DNA of 64,000 bases, from assembly GCA_963742865.1 (NCBI GenBank), contig CAVUNW010000088.1, positions 62,001-126,000 on the forward strand, written 5' to 3'. Origin of the DNA: Bog-532 sp963742865. GTDB taxonomy: Bacteria; Actinomycetota; Actinomycetes; Streptosporangiales; Streptosporangiaceae. Below, one piece after another: positions 18,767 through 29,110 of the stretch. Within the stretch, counting starts at the first letter, position 1. The number at the start of each line of letters is the position of its first letter. The notes under the pieces were generated by a model that saw only the letters and a program-made list of their open reading frames with translations, did not search any database and was not told where the DNA came from. Position numbers and translations under genes: made by a program.

Positions 18767-20636
18767 GTGACCAAACAGGTCCAGCAGCTCGATCGTGTCA
18801 TCATCCGTTTCGCAGGGGACTCTGGCGACGGCATGCAGCTAACAGGCGACAGGTTCACCCAGGAGACAGCCGTCTTCGGGAACGACCTTTCGACCCTGCC
18901 GAACTTTCCCGCCGAGATCCGCGCCCCGGCCGGCACCCTGCCGGGGGTCTCGAGCTTCCAGGTCCACTTCGCCGATCACGACATCCTGACCCCCGGCGAC
19001 GCGCCGAACGTCCTGGTCGCGATGAACCCGGCCGCGCTCAAGGCCAACCTCCGTGACCTGCCGCGCGGCGCCGATCTGATCGTCAACACCGACGAGTTCA
19101 CCAAGCGGAACCTCACCAAAGTGGGCTATGAGGCCAGCCCGCTGGAGGACGGCTCGCTGGGCGAGTACAACCTGCACGCGATGCCGATCACCTCGATGAC
19201 GGTCAAGGCGCTGGAAGACTTCGACGTCACGCGCAAGGACGCCGAGCGGGCCAAGAACATGTTCGCCCTCGGCCTGCTGTCCTGGCTGTACGACCGGCCG
19301 CAGGAGGGCACGCTCGATTTCCTCCGGTCCAAGTTCGCGACCAAGCCGGAGATCATGAAGGCCAACATCGCGGCCTTCCACGCGGGCTGGAACTTCGGCG
19401 AGACGACCGAGGCCTTCTCCGTCAAGTACGAGGTCAAGCCGGCCACCCTGGACAAGGGCACCTACCGGAACATCACCGGCAACACCGCGCTCGCCTACGG
19501 GCTCATCGCCGGCGCCGAACTGTCTGGGCTGCCGCTGTTCCTCGGCTCCTACCCGATCACGCCGGCCTCCGACATCCTGCACGAGCTGGCCAGGCAGAAG
19601 CGGTTCGGCGTGCGGACGTTCCAGGCCGAGGACGAGATCGCCGGCGTGGGCGCCGCGCTCGGCGCCTCGTTCGGCGGTTCCCTCGGCGTCACCACCACGT
19701 CCGGCCCGGGGATCCTGCTGAAGGCGGAGACCATCGGGCTCGGGCGTCTCACTGGAGCTGCCGCTGATCGTCTGCGACATCCAGCGGGCCGGGCCGTCGA
19801 CCGGGATGCCGACCAAAACCGAGCAGGCCGACCTGCTGCAGGCGCTCTTCGGCCGGAACGGCGAGTCACCGCTGCCGGTGGTCGCCCCGTGCAGCCCGGC
19901 CGACTGCTTCGCCGTCGCGATCGAGGCCACCCGGCTGGCGGTCAAGTACCGGACCCCGGTCATCCTGCTGTCCGACGGGTACCTGGCCAACGGCTCCGAG
20001 CCCTGGCTCATCCCGGACGTGGCTACGCTGCCGGACCTGCGCAGCGAGTTCTCCTTCGCCTCCCCGGACGACTGGCGCGACGCCGACGGCGCCATCGACT
20101 TCCAGCCGTTCCAGCGGGACCCGAAGACGCTGGCCCGCCCCTGGGCCATCCCCGGTACGCCCGGCCTGGAGCACCGGATCGGCGGCATCGAGAAGGCCGA
20201 CGGGACCGGGGCGATCTCCTACGACCCGGACAATCACGACCTCATGGTGCGGCTGCGCCAGGCCAAGATCGACGGGATCGCCGCCGACATCCCGCCGCTC
20301 GAGGTCGACGACCCGGGCGATGAAGCCCGCGTTCTCGTCCTCGGCTGGGGATCGACGTACGGCTCGATCGGCGCCGCCGTCCGGCGTGTCCGGCTCGCCG
20401 GGCGCCCCATCGCCCAGGCGCATCTGCGCCACCTCAGCCCGTTCCCCGGCAACCTCGGTGACGTGCTGCGCCGCTACGAGAAGGTGCTCGTCCCCGAGAT
20501 CAACCTGGGCCAGCTCGCGCTGCTGCTCCGCGGCCGCTACCTGGTCGACGTGATCTCGTACAACCGGGTCCGGGGCCTGCCGTTCGGCGCCGCCGAGCTG
20601 GCCGGTGTGATCAAGGATGTGATTGACAATGCCTGA
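18767..20636 (+). CDS. korA: 2-oxoglutarate:ferredoxin oxidoreductase alpha subunit (gamma-alpha fusion), one-base frameshift as read
   Basis: The enzyme oxidatively decarboxylates 2-oxoglutarate to succinyl-CoA and reduces ferredoxin. The N-terminal gamma-like domain (IRFAGDSGDGMQLTGDRF) is fused to an alpha domain beginning near SYPITPASDILHELA. The fusion layout and the summed length of about 622 residues are normal for actinobacteria. GTG 18767 follows GGAGGAGG. As read, the frame is lost after LLKAETIGLG. Dropping one G from the run at 19742-19744 restores GVSLELPLIVCDIQRAGPST and the rest. The 3' end overlaps korB by eight bases. Confidence 0.92.
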
Positions 20637-21783
20637 GGCGGCACAGACGCCCGGGAACGGCTCACGGTCCGCCAGCAGTACCGGTCCGGCGAACGGTCAC
20701 CATCCGGTGAACGGGAATGGCCAGCCGAACGGAGCTGAGCCGGGAGCCCGCCGGCCTGCGTCGCTGACCCTGGTGCCGAAGGCCTCCGAAAGGCTGGCCA
20801 CGAAGGACTTCAAGTCCGACCAGGAGGTGCGCTGGTGCCCCGGCTGCGGGGACTACGCGATCCTGGCCGCGTTCCAGGCGTTCCTGCCCGAGCTGGAGGT
20901 GCCGCGGGAGAACGTGGTCGTCGTCTCCGGCATCGGCTGCTCCTCCCGTCTCCCTTACTACATGGACACGTACGGGATGCACTCGATCCACGGCCGGGCC
21001 CCGGCGATCGCGACCGGGCTGGCCTCGTCCCGCCCGGATCTGTCCGTCTGGGTGATCACGGGTGACGGGGACGCGCTGTCGATCGGCGGTAACCACCTGA
21101 TCCACGCGCTGCGCCGCAACGTCAACATCAAGATCCTGCTGTTCAACAACCGGATCTACGGGCTGACCAAGGGCCAGTACTCGCCGACGTCGGAGCAGGG
21201 AAAGATCACCAAGTCGACGCCGTTCGGTTCACTGGACAACCCGTTCAACCCGGTGTCGCTGGCCCTGGGCGCCGAGGCCACCTTCGTGGCCCGCAGCATC
21301 GACTCGGACCGCAAGCACCTGACCAGCGTGCTGCGCGCCGCCGCGGACCACCAGGGCGCCGCGTTCATTGAGATCTACCAGAACTGCCCGATCTTCAATG
21401 ACGACGCGTTCGCGCCGCTGAAGGACGCCTCGTCGCGGGACGACCAGCTGATCCGGCTGGCCGACGGTGAGCCGATCCGGTTCGGCGCGGGCGGCCAGCG
21501 CGGTCTGCGGGCGGGCCGGTATGGCGGCCTCGAGGCCGTGGATGCCGCCGACGCCGGCAGCGAATCCCTGCTCGTCCACGACGCGGGCCAGGAAGACCCG
21601 TCCTACGCCTTCGGGCTGTCCCGGCTGGACGAAGCGCACACGCCGATCGGGGTCTTCCGCCAGGTGGAGCGGCCCAGCTACGACGCCCTCATGGCGCAGC
21701 AGGTGCGCGAGACGCAGACCAAGCAGGGAACGGGCGACCTCGCCAGCCTGCTGGCCAGCGGCGACACCTGGACGATCCGCTAG
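20629..21783 (+). CDS. korB: 2-oxoglutarate:ferredoxin oxidoreductase beta subunit
   Basis: This is the thiamine-diphosphate-binding subunit of the KorAB enzyme. The 384-residue product has the cluster/TPP motif WCPGCGDYAI near residue 65, the TPP-Mg motif GDGDALSIGGNH, and NNRIYGLTKGQYSPTSE. ATG 20629 is inside the end of korA, eight bases overlapping, so the two are coupled. A TTG six bases earlier is the alternative start. The first 45 residues are a Gly/Ala/Asn-rich extension without conservation. With complex I nearby, reduced ferredoxin and NADH supply are encoded close together. Confidence 0.95.
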   Translation: MPEAAQTPGNGSRSASSTGPANGHHPVNGNGQPNGAEPGARRPASLTLVPKASERLATKDFKSDQEVRWCPGCGDYAILAAFQAFLPELEVPRENVVVVSGIGCSSRLPYYMDTYGMHSIHGRAPAIATGLASSRPDLSVWVITGDGDALSIGGNHLIHALRRNVNIKILLFNNRIYGLTKGQYSPTSEQGKITKSTPFGSLDNPFNPVSLALGAEATFVARSIDSDRKHLTSVLRAAADHQGAAFIEIYQNCPIFNDDAFAPLKDASSRDDQLIRLADGEPIRFGAGGQRGLRAGRYGGLEAVDAADAGSESLLVHDAGQEDPSYAFGLSRLDEAHTPIGVFRQVERPSYDALMAQQVRETQTKQGTGDLASLLASGDTWTIR

Positions 21784-21800
21784 GACTCACGGCACGGTGC

Positions 21801-21832
21801 GGCGCCCGGTCTCCCGGAGGGAGCCGGGCGCC
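21801..21832 (+). terminator. Hairpin after korAB
   Basis: The segment beginning GGCGCCCGG at 21801 pairs with CCGGGCGCC ending at 21832. One bulged base interrupts a stem of about 14 bp, with a very short loop. It begins about 17 bases after the korB stop. There is no U-run, which is common for actinomycete terminators. Confidence 0.55.
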
Positions 21833-21850
21833 GGCGCCGGCGCCCCAACT

Positions 21851-22043
21851 ATGTCCGGTGGAACGCCGCCCCGCTGGACGCGCCCGCTCGGGCCGCCCTA
21901 TGATCTCGCCGATCAGCTCGGCGGTGCTCTGCTGGACCTGTGCGCGGCCGACCTACCGTGACGACGATCTGGCCGCGGACGATCCGCTGCGGGTCGCCCT
22001 GGGCGAGCTGGCCCGGGGGGAAACGGGCGCCGGGGCCTCGTAA
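21851..22043 (+). CDS. Possible small acidic protein, one-base frameshift as read
   Basis: From ATG 21851 the frame reads MSGGTPPRWTRPLGPPYDLA then DQLGGALLDLCAAD. After dropping one C at 21952-21953 it continues YRDDDLAADDPLRVALGEL to a stop at 22043, about 63 residues. The same type of homopolymer shift breaks proven genes in this window, which supports a real gene. I know no family and see no clear ribosome site. It fills the gap between korB and the convergent msrA. Confidence 0.35.
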
Positions 22044-22102
22044 CGGGCGGCGGAGGCCAGTTGCCCGGTCCTGCCGCCCGCGGCCGCGCCCGGACCGTCT
22101 GA

Positions 22103-22762
22103 TCAGCTGCCGGTGCGGACCACCCCGACCGGGCAGGACACCCCGGTGCCGTGGTCAGGGCAGTACCCGAACGGGTTCTTGTTCAGATACTGCTGGTGGT
22201 AGTCCTCGGCGAAGTAGAACTCACCGGCGGGAACGATCTCGGTGGTGACAGAACCGTAGCCGGCCTCGGCGAGCTTCTTCTCGTAGACCGCCCGGGACTC
22301 CTCCGCGGCGGCCTGCTGTTCCGGCGAGTGGTAGAAGATCACCGAACGGTACTGGGTGCCGATGTCGTTGCCCTGGCGCATGCCCTGCGTCGGGTTGTGC
22401 GACTCCCAGAACACCTTGAGCAGGGTGGCGTAGGACACCTTGGCCGGGTCGAAGACCACCCGGACGGTCTCGGCGTGGCCGGTCCGCCCAGAGCAGACCT
22501 CCTCGTAGGTGGGGTTCGGCGTGTAGCCGCCCTCGTAGCCGACGGAGGTCGACACGACCCCGGGGATCTGCCAGAAATTCTTCTCCTCGCCCCAGAAACA
22601 GCCGAGCGCGAACTCGGCGATCTCGGTCCCGGCCGGATAGGGGGGTGCCAGCGGCGTACCGAGGACGGTGTGCCGCTCCGGCACGGGCATGGCCTCGCTG
22701 CGTCCCGGCAGGGCCCGGCTGGGGTCCACCATCTGCGACGCGCGTATCCCGAACAAGCTCAT
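22103..22762 (-). CDS. msrA: Peptide methionine-S-sulfoxide reductase MsrA
   Basis: This enzyme repairs oxidised methionine. The catalytic motif GCFWG (nucleophile Cys near residue 53) is present, as are SVGYEGGYTPNPTYEEVCSG, HNPTQGMRQGNDIGTQYRS and the resolving-Cys region near the C-terminus. The 219-residue length fits actinobacterial MsrA. ATG 22762 starts MSLFGIRASQM, the family start. It is encoded 54 bases after the polyprenyl synthase on the same strand, so co-transcription is possible. Confidence 0.96.
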   Translation of the reverse strand: MSLFGIRASQMVDPSRALPGRSEAMPVPERHTVLGTPLAPPYPAGTEIAEFALGCFWGEEKNFWQIPGVVSTSVGYEGGYTPNPTYEEVCSGRTGHAETVRVVFDPAKVSYATLLKVFWESHNPTQGMRQGNDIGTQYRSVIFYHSPEQQAAAEESRAVYEKKLAEAGYGSVTTEIVPAGEFYFAEDYHQQYLNKNPFGYCPDHGTGVSCPVGVVRTGS

Positions 22763-22816
22763 TGCATCCTCCTTGTTTTGCACTGATTACAACGTTGCAG
22801 GAGGGTGCAAACTTCC

Positions 22817-23812
22817 TCAGCCGGTGCGCTCGACCACGAAGTCGCAGAGCGTCTCGAAGGAGGTCCGGGCGGGCCCGGACGGCAGGCCCAGGACTTGCTC
22901 GCGCGCCTTGTCCGTCCAGGCGATCATGTCCGCGCGGGCGGCCTTCATCGCCGGGTGGGCGCGCAGCAGCGCGAGCGCCTCAGCGTGCTCGGCGTCGTCG
23001 GTGAGCGGACCGCGGTCCAGCAGGGCGCGCAGCCGCTCGTCGCCCGGTTCCGTCGAGCGCAGGGCGTGCAGCACCGGCAGCGACCGTACCCCCTCGCGCA
23101 GGTCGGTCCCCGGGGTCTTGCCGGACTGGCCGGTCTCGCTGCTGACGTCGAGGATGTCGTCGGAGATCTGGAAGGCGACCCCGAGCGCCTCGCACGCGTG
23201 TTCCATGCGGGAGACGATGTTCTCCGGCGCCCCGGAGAACATGGCCCCGAACCGCCCGGACGTGGCGATCAGCGATCCGGTCTTCTCCATCACCACCCGC
23301 CAGTAGTGATCCAGCGAATCCTCGCCGGGGCGCGGGCCGATCGTTTCCGCTACCTGGCCGCTGACCAGGCGGGCGAACGTCTCGGTCTGAATCCGGATCG
23401 CGTCGGCGCCCAGGTCGGCCAGGATGCGCGACGCCCGCGCGAACAGGAAGTCGCCGGTCAGGATGGCGACGGTGTTGTCCCACCGGGAGTTGGCCGACGG
23501 GTGCCCCCGCCGGATCGCCGCCTCGTCCATCACGTCGTCGTGGAAGAGCGTGGCCAGATGGGTCAGCTCGATCGCGGCCGCGGCGGGCACGAGCCGGGGG
23601 TCCCGCGGGTCGCCGAATTGCCCGGCGAGCAGCACAAGCATCGCGCGGAAGCGCTTGCCGCCCGCATCGACCAGGTGCAGGGAGGCCTCGGTGAGCAGGG
23701 ATTCCTCCGTGCGCGCGGTCTCCCGAATGACGGACTCAACGAGGGTGAGGCCCTCGCGTATGTCCGCCTCGACAGCGGTATCAGGGAAGTCGACAGGTAC
23801 GGCACTGGTCAC
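22817..23812 (-). CDS. Long-chain polyprenyl diphosphate synthase (menaquinone side chain)
   Basis: This trans-prenyl transferase adds isopentenyl units to an allylic diphosphate. The first Asp-rich motif is LFHDDVMDEA near residue 88 and the second is FQISDDILD near residue 215. Other conserved boxes are GGKRFR and the Lys of SGKTPG. The 331-residue length matches GrcC1/HepB-type enzymes. Its place just after nuoN, with a reductase and menG at the far end of the nuo block, argues that it makes the menaquinone tail. Exact chain length is not readable. Confidence 0.9.
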   Translation of the reverse strand: MTSAVPVDFPDTAVEADIREGLTLVESVIRETARTEESLLTEASLHLVDAGGKRFRAMLVLLAGQFGDPRDPRLVPAAAAIELTHLATLFHDDVMDEAAIRRGHPSANSRWDNTVAILTGDFLFARASRILADLGADAIRIQTETFARLVSGQVAETIGPRPGEDSLDHYWRVVMEKTGSLIATSGRFGAMFSGAPENIVSRMEHACEALGVAFQISDDILDVSSETGQSGKTPGTDLREGVRSLPVLHALRSTEPGDERLRALLDRGPLTDDAEHAEALALLRAHPAMKAARADMIAWTDKAREQVLGLPSGPARTSFETLCDFVVERTG

Positions 23813-23899
23813 GCAGGCTCCAAACCCCGGGATCTCCGAGTATGCCCGGAAAAGCCGGCCCCGATACCAGCGGGACGGCCCGGGCGCCGCCGTCCTGCG

Positions 23900-25516
23900 T
23901 CAGCGGACGAACAGGTGGGTCGCGGCATTATTCGCCAGGTTGAGAACCGGCCCCGGGATGATGCCCAGGAACAGCGTGACCGCGGCCCCGACCGCCACCG
24001 CGGTGCCGGTGAGCACGCTGGGCACGACCACGGCCGGGCCATCGGGCAGGGGGTCGCTGAAGAACATCACCACGATGACGCGGACGTAGAAGAACGCCGC
24101 GATCGCACTGGCGAGCACACCGATGATCACCAGCGGGACCGCGCCGCCCGCCTCGGCCGCCTGGAACACGGCGAACTTTCCGGTAAATCCGCTGGTCAGG
24201 GGGATACCGGCAAAGGCCAGGAGGAAGAACGCGAACGTGCCCGCCACCAGCGGCGATCTTTTGCCGAGCCCCGCCCAGCGGGACAGATGCAGGGCCTCGC
24301 CGCTGGGATCCCGCACCAGAGTGATCAGTGCGAACGCCCCGACCGTGCTGAACCCGTACGTGACGAGGTAAAACAGGCTGCTGGACAGGCCGAGCGCGCT
24401 TGCGGCGATGACCGCGGTCAGGATGTAGCCGGCGTGCGCGATCGAGGAGTAGGCCAGCAGCCGCTTCACGTCGGTCTGGGTGATGGCGATGATCGCGCCG
24501 ACGAGCATGGTGAGGACCGCGACGCCCCACATCGCCGGGCGCCAGTCCCAGGTCAGGCCGCCGAACGCGACGTAGAAGACGCGCAGCAGCGCACCGAACG
24601 CGGACACCACCACGCACGACGCCATCAGGGCGGTGATCGGCGTGGGCGCGCCCTGGTACACGTCGGGCTTCCAGGCCTGGAACGGCACGGCCCCGATCTT
24701 GAACAGCAGGCCCACGCCGAGCAGCGCCATCCCGGCCAGCAGCAGCGTCTCGTTGGCGGTGTTGGTGGAGGCGGCCGCGGCGATGGCGGACAGCCGCACC
24801 GAGCCCGCGAACCCATAGAGCATCGCGATGCCGAACAGGAAGAACGCCGAGGAGAACGCGCCGAGCAGGAAGTACTTCACCGCCGCTTCCTGCGACAGCA
24901 GGCGCCGGCGCCGGGCCAGCCCGCACAGCAGGTACAGCGGCAGCGACAGCACTTCCAGGGCCACGAACATGGTCAGCAGGTCGTTGGCCGCGGGGAACAG
25001 CAGCATCCCGCCGACGGCGAACATGGTCAGCGGGTAGATCTCGGTGTGCGTGACGCCCTTCAGCAGCCCTTCGCGTTCCTCGGCGCTGCCGGGCACCACG
25101 GCGGCCTGCGCGACGAACGGGCTCAGGCCGGGTTTGTTGTCCGCGATGATCAGCATGCTGACCACCGCGAGCACCAGGATCGTGCCCTGGATGAACAGTG
25201 TGGGGCGGTCCACGGCCACGGCGCCCATGGCCGCGACGTGCCCGGCGCCGCCGTCGGCGAAAATGCTGCCGGACGCGGCTATCAGGATGGTAAGGATGAA
25301 CGCCGCGCCCAGGCCGCCGAGCGCCAGCACGATGTGCAGGCCGCGGCGGGCCGGCCGGGGTGCGAACGCCTCGACCAGGACGCCGGCGACCGCCGCGCCG
25401 AAGACGACGAGCATCGGCGCGAGCTGGCTGTACTCGATGTGCGGGGCGGCGACCGTCGATGCCGCGAGCACACCGGGGTGCCCTACGAGGCCCGCAAGGC
25501 CCACGGAGCCGGTCAC
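23900..25516 (-). CDS. nuoN: NADH-quinone oxidoreductase subunit N
   Basis: This is an antiporter-like membrane subunit of complex I that takes part in proton pumping. The 538-residue product has about 14 hydrophobic helices. It carries the conserved helix-7/8 segment (TLLIAGMALLGVGLLFKIGA type, with Lys in FKIGAVPFQAW) and LLAYSSIAHAGYIL. The start overlaps the nuoM stop by four bases. It is the last gene of the nuo operon, 88 bases before the polyprenyl synthase. Confidence 0.96.
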   Translation of the reverse strand: MTGSVGLAGLVGHPGVLAASTVAAPHIEYSQLAPMLVVFGAAVAGVLVEAFAPRPARRGLHIVLALGGLGAAFILTILIAASGSIFADGGAGHVAAMGAVAVDRPTLFIQGTILVLAVVSMLIIADNKPGLSPFVAQAAVVPGSAEEREGLLKGVTHTEIYPLTMFAVGGMLLFPAANDLLTMFVALEVLSLPLYLLCGLARRRRLLSQEAAVKYFLLGAFSSAFFLFGIAMLYGFAGSVRLSAIAAAASTNTANETLLLAGMALLGVGLLFKIGAVPFQAWKPDVYQGAPTPITALMASCVVVSAFGALLRVFYVAFGGLTWDWRPAMWGVAVLTMLVGAIIAITQTDVKRLLAYSSIAHAGYILTAVIAASALGLSSSLFYLVTYGFSTVGAFALITLVRDPSGEALHLSRWAGLGKRSPLVAGTFAFFLLAFAGIPLTSGFTGKFAVFQAAEAGGAVPLVIIGVLASAIAAFFYVRVIVVMFFSDPLPDGPAVVVPSVLTGTAVAVGAAVTLFLGIIPGPVLNLANNAATHLFVR

Positions 25517-27096
25517 GGTGCGGTTCCCTTCTGCGCCGTCGCCGGATGCGCCGGCACGGGATCAGTCATGTGTACCTGGACCAGCGTCTGGTGCACGGCC
25601 GGGTTGATGACGTCGAGCACCGGCTTGGGGTAGATGCCCATGGCCACGATCAGCGCGACCAGTGGCACCACCGCCCACAGTTCGCGGGCCTTCAGGTCGG
25701 GCAGGCCCTCGACCTCGGGCGCGGTCGGCCCGTTCATCGTGCGCTGGTACATCCACAGGATGTAGATGGCGGCCAGGATGATGCCGACGCTCGCGATAAT
25801 GGCGGCGACCTTGTAGCGGCTGAACGTCCCGATCAGCACCAGGAACTCGCTGACGAACGTGGACAGGCCGGGCAGGGACAGCCCGGACAGGCCGGAGATC
25901 AGGAACAGGCCGGCCAGCACCGGGGCGACCTTCTGCATCCCGCCATAGTCCGCGATCCGGGTCGAGCCGCGCCGGCTGATCATGAATCCGGCCAGGATGA
26001 ACAGCGCCCCGGTGGAGAACCCATGGTTGACCATGTACAGGGTCGCGCCGGACTGGCCCTGGCTGGTCATCGCGAAGATGCCCAGCGCGATGAAGCCGAA
26101 GTGGGACACCGAGGTGTAGGCGAGCAGCCGCTTCAGATCCTGCTGGCCGATGGCCACGACGGCGCCGTACAGGATGCCGATCACCGCCAGCGTCAGGACC
26201 AGCGGCGTGAAGTACCTCGACGCGGACGGGAACAGCTCCAGGCAGTACCGGATCATGCCGAACGTGCCAACCTTGTCCAGCACGCCGACCAGCAGCACCG
26301 CGGCGCCGGGCTGCGCCGACGCGGCGGCGTCCGGCAGCCAGGTGTGGAACGGCCACAGCGGCGCCTTGATCGCGAACGCGACGAAGAACCCGAGGAACAG
26401 CCACTTCTGCGTGGCCGGGTCGATCGGGACGTGCACTAGCTGGCTGAACAGGAACGTGCCGTGGTGGCCGGTCACCGCGCTGCGCGAGGAAAACACGTAC
26501 AGCGCGATGACCGCGACCAGCATGAGCAGGCCGCCGGCCAGGCTGTAGAGCAGGAACTTCACCGCCGCGTACTGCCGCTTGCCGACGCCGTAACTCCCGA
26601 TCATGAAGTACATCGGGATGAGCATGGCCTCGAAGAACACGTAGAACAGGAAGACGTCGGTCGCCGCGAAGACGCCGATCAGCATCGTCTCCAGCACGAG
26701 CATCAGCGCGAAGTACCTCTTGACGCTGCGCTCGCGGCCCTCGACGTCGTGCCAGGACGCCAGGATGACGACCGGCATGAGCACCAGCGACATGCCGATC
26801 AGGACCAGCGCGATGCCGTCCACGCCGACCGCGTAGTGCACGCCGAACTGCGGGATCCACGAGACGGTCTGGGTGAACTGGTACGTGGGGCCGTCCGGCT
26901 TGAACTGGGCCGCCATGATGATGAACCAGATCAGCGTGAGGACGGAGAACCCGAGGGCGAGCCGTTTGGACAGCAGGTCGCGGGCCGCGCGGTCGGCTGC
27001 GGCGCCGTTCGCCGGCAGGCCGGGGATCACGGCGATCAGGACCGCCCCGGCAAGCGGGATCGCGCCGGCGATGGTCAGCCAGGGAACACTGTTCAT
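25513..27096 (-). CDS. nuoM: NADH-quinone oxidoreductase subunit M
   Basis: This is an antiporter-like proton-pumping subunit of complex I, with 527 residues and about 14 membrane helices. Family segments seen are FYVFFEAMLIPMYFMIGSYG, IKAPLWPFHTWLPDAAASAQ, and LLAYTSVSHFGFIALGIFAM. The pump-linked Lys and Glu lie within these segments. It is separated from nuoL by six bases and overlaps nuoN by four. Confidence 0.97.
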   Translation of the reverse strand: MNSVPWLTIAGAIPLAGAVLIAVIPGLPANGAAADRAARDLLSKRLALGFSVLTLIWFIIMAAQFKPDGPTYQFTQTVSWIPQFGVHYAVGVDGIALVLIGMSLVLMPVVILASWHDVEGRERSVKRYFALMLVLETMLIGVFAATDVFLFYVFFEAMLIPMYFMIGSYGVGKRQYAAVKFLLYSLAGGLLMLVAVIALYVFSSRSAVTGHHGTFLFSQLVHVPIDPATQKWLFLGFFVAFAIKAPLWPFHTWLPDAAASAQPGAAVLLVGVLDKVGTFGMIRYCLELFPSASRYFTPLVLTLAVIGILYGAVVAIGQQDLKRLLAYTSVSHFGFIALGIFAMTSQGQSGATLYMVNHGFSTGALFILAGFMISRRGSTRIADYGGMQKVAPVLAGLFLISGLSGLSLPGLSTFVSEFLVLIGTFSRYKVAAIIASVGIILAAIYILWMYQRTMNGPTAPEVEGLPDLKARELWAVVPLVALIVAMGIYPKPVLDVINPAVHQTLVQVHMTDPVPAHPATAQKGTAP

Positions 27097-27102
27097 GTGG
27101 GT

Positions 27103-29097
27103 CTACAGCCTCACCGCGAGGAGGACGGCGACCAGCAGCGCGGCGCCGAAGAACATCGACAGGGCATAGGAGCGGACGAAGCCGGTCTGCAGCCGGCGCA
27201 GCCGCCCGGACGACCCGCCCACCGCCGCGGCTGAGGCGTTGACCGCGCCGTCAATGCCGCGGTTGTCGAAGTACACCGACAGGCGGGTCAGCCACTGGCC
27301 CGGCCGCATCAGGACCGACTCGTTGAACGCGTCGCCGTAGAGATCCTTGCGCGCGGCTCTGGTCAGCAAGCGGCCAGGCGGGGCGATCGCGGGCACCCCG
27401 ACCCGCCCGTACATCGCCCACGCTCCGGCCACGCCCAGCAGCACCACCGCCAGCGTGACCAGGGACGTCAGGTTGAACAACGCGTGAATGGCGGGCGCCT
27501 GCCCGATCACCGGGGCGAGGAAGTTCGCGAGCCGGTTGTTGATCACGAGGAACCCGCCCACCACGACGGAGCCGAGGGCGAGCACGATCATCGGCCAGAT
27601 CATCACGGCCGGCGACTCGTGCGGGTGCGGAGCGGTCCCCGTGGTATCGGCTTCCGGCGTCTCGCGGCGTTCTGGCGGGACCTCGTGCTCCCACCGGGGC
27701 TTGCCATGGAACGTCATGAGCACCATACGCGTCATGTAGAACCCGGTGATGGCCGCGCCGATGATCGCCGCCGTGCCGAGGATGGCGCCCGACGTGCCGC
27801 CCTTGTCAAAGCACGACTCGATGATGCCGTCCTTGGTGAAGAAGCCGGAGAACGGCGGGATCCCGATGATGGCCAGGTAGCCAGCGATGAAGGTGACGTA
27901 GGTGACCGGCATGACCTTGCGCAGCCCCCCGTAGCGCCGCATGTTCACCTCGTCGTTCATGCCATGCATGACCGAGCCCGCGCCGAGGAAGAGGTCGGCC
28001 TTGAAGAAGCCGTGCGCGACCAGGTGCGCGATCGCGAACGAGTACCCGATCGGGCTGCCGAGACCGGCGGCGAGAATCATGTAGCCGATCTGGCTCATGG
28101 TCGATCCGGCCAGGGACTTCTTGATGTCGTCCTTGGCACACCCGATGATGGCACCGAACAGCAGGGTGACCGCGCCGACCACGGTGATCGCCAGCCGCGC
28201 GGTCGGGCTCACCGCGAGGATCGGGTTGGACCGGACGAGCAGGTAGACACCTGCGGTCACCATGGTGGCCGCGTGGATCAGGGCCGACACCGGGGTCGGG
28301 CCCTCCATCGCGTCGAGCAGCCAGGACTGCAGCGGCACCTGAGCGGACTTGCCGCACGCGCCGAGCAGGAGCAGCAGCCCGAGGGCGGTGGCCACGCCGC
28401 TGCCTGCCCCGGGGGCCCCGTTGAAGACCCCGGTGAAGGTCACGGTGCCGAAGGTGCTGAACATGAGGAAGATCGCGATCAGCAGGCCGGTGTCACCGAC
28501 CCGGTTCACGATGAACGCCTTCTTGGCGGCGACCGCCGCGGACGGCTTGTACTGCCAGAACCCGATGAGCAGATACGACGCCAGGCCGACGCCTTCCCAG
28601 CCGACGTACAGGACGAGATAGTTGTCGGCGAGCACCAGCAGCAGCATCGACGCGACGAACAGGTTCATGTAGCCGAAGAACCGGCGCCGGTCCGGGTCGT
28701 GGGCCATGTAGCCGATGGAGTAGATGTGGATGAGCGAGCCCACACCGGTGATCAGCAGCACGAACGTTATCGACAGCGGATCCAGGAGCAGGTTCGCGTT
28801 CACGTGCAAGCCGAAGACCGGGATCCAGGTGAACATGTGCACGTCCTGGCTGCGCTCCGCCGCCGGGTAGCTGAGCATGTTGAAGAAGGCGATCACGCCG
28901 TAGACCAGCGCCGCGATCGGCATGAGGACGCCGAGCAGGTGCCCCCACCGGTTGGTGCGGCGGCCGCCGCAGATCAGCACCACGGCGCCGAACACCGGGA
29001 ACGCCAGCAGCAGCCACGCGTAGCGCTGGACACCCACGGCGGGCACGGTGGTCATGGTCGCGGCGATCGCGTGCACGCCAGCAGCCGAGCTGCTCAC
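27103..29097 (-). CDS. nuoL: NADH-quinone oxidoreductase subunit L
   Basis: This is the largest antiporter-like subunit of complex I, ending in the long lateral helix. The 664 residues include YVGWEGVGLASYLLIGFWQY, LLDAMEGPTPVSALIHAATM and VNRVGDTGLL, all characteristic of NuoL. The C-terminal third is less conserved and ends with a single helix (FFGAALLVAVLLAVRL). It is encoded 13 bases after nuoK in the operon. Confidence 0.97.
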   Translation of the reverse strand: MSSSAAGVHAIAATMTTVPAVGVQRYAWLLLAFPVFGAVVLICGGRRTNRWGHLLGVLMPIAALVYGVIAFFNMLSYPAAERSQDVHMFTWIPVFGLHVNANLLLDPLSITFVLLITGVGSLIHIYSIGYMAHDPDRRRFFGYMNLFVASMLLLVLADNYLVLYVGWEGVGLASYLLIGFWQYKPSAAVAAKKAFIVNRVGDTGLLIAIFLMFSTFGTVTFTGVFNGAPGAGSGVATALGLLLLLGACGKSAQVPLQSWLLDAMEGPTPVSALIHAATMVTAGVYLLVRSNPILAVSPTARLAITVVGAVTLLFGAIIGCAKDDIKKSLAGSTMSQIGYMILAAGLGSPIGYSFAIAHLVAHGFFKADLFLGAGSVMHGMNDEVNMRRYGGLRKVMPVTYVTFIAGYLAIIGIPPFSGFFTKDGIIESCFDKGGTSGAILGTAAIIGAAITGFYMTRMVLMTFHGKPRWEHEVPPERRETPEADTTGTAPHPHESPAVMIWPMIVLALGSVVVGGFLVINNRLANFLAPVIGQAPAIHALFNLTSLVTLAVVLLGVAGAWAMYGRVGVPAIAPPGRLLTRAARKDLYGDAFNESVLMRPGQWLTRLSVYFDNRGIDGAVNASAAAVGGSSGRLRRLQTGFVRSYALSMFFGAALLVAVLLAVRL

Positions 29098-29110
29098 CCC
29101 TCCACCCCTT

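Noticed and set aside
22805..25633. A 942-codon open frame on the plus strand opposite nuoN and the prenyl synthase
   Set aside because: It is antisense to proven genes, rich in Arg/Gln/Asp/His, and has no domain. High-GC genes commonly give such shadows.
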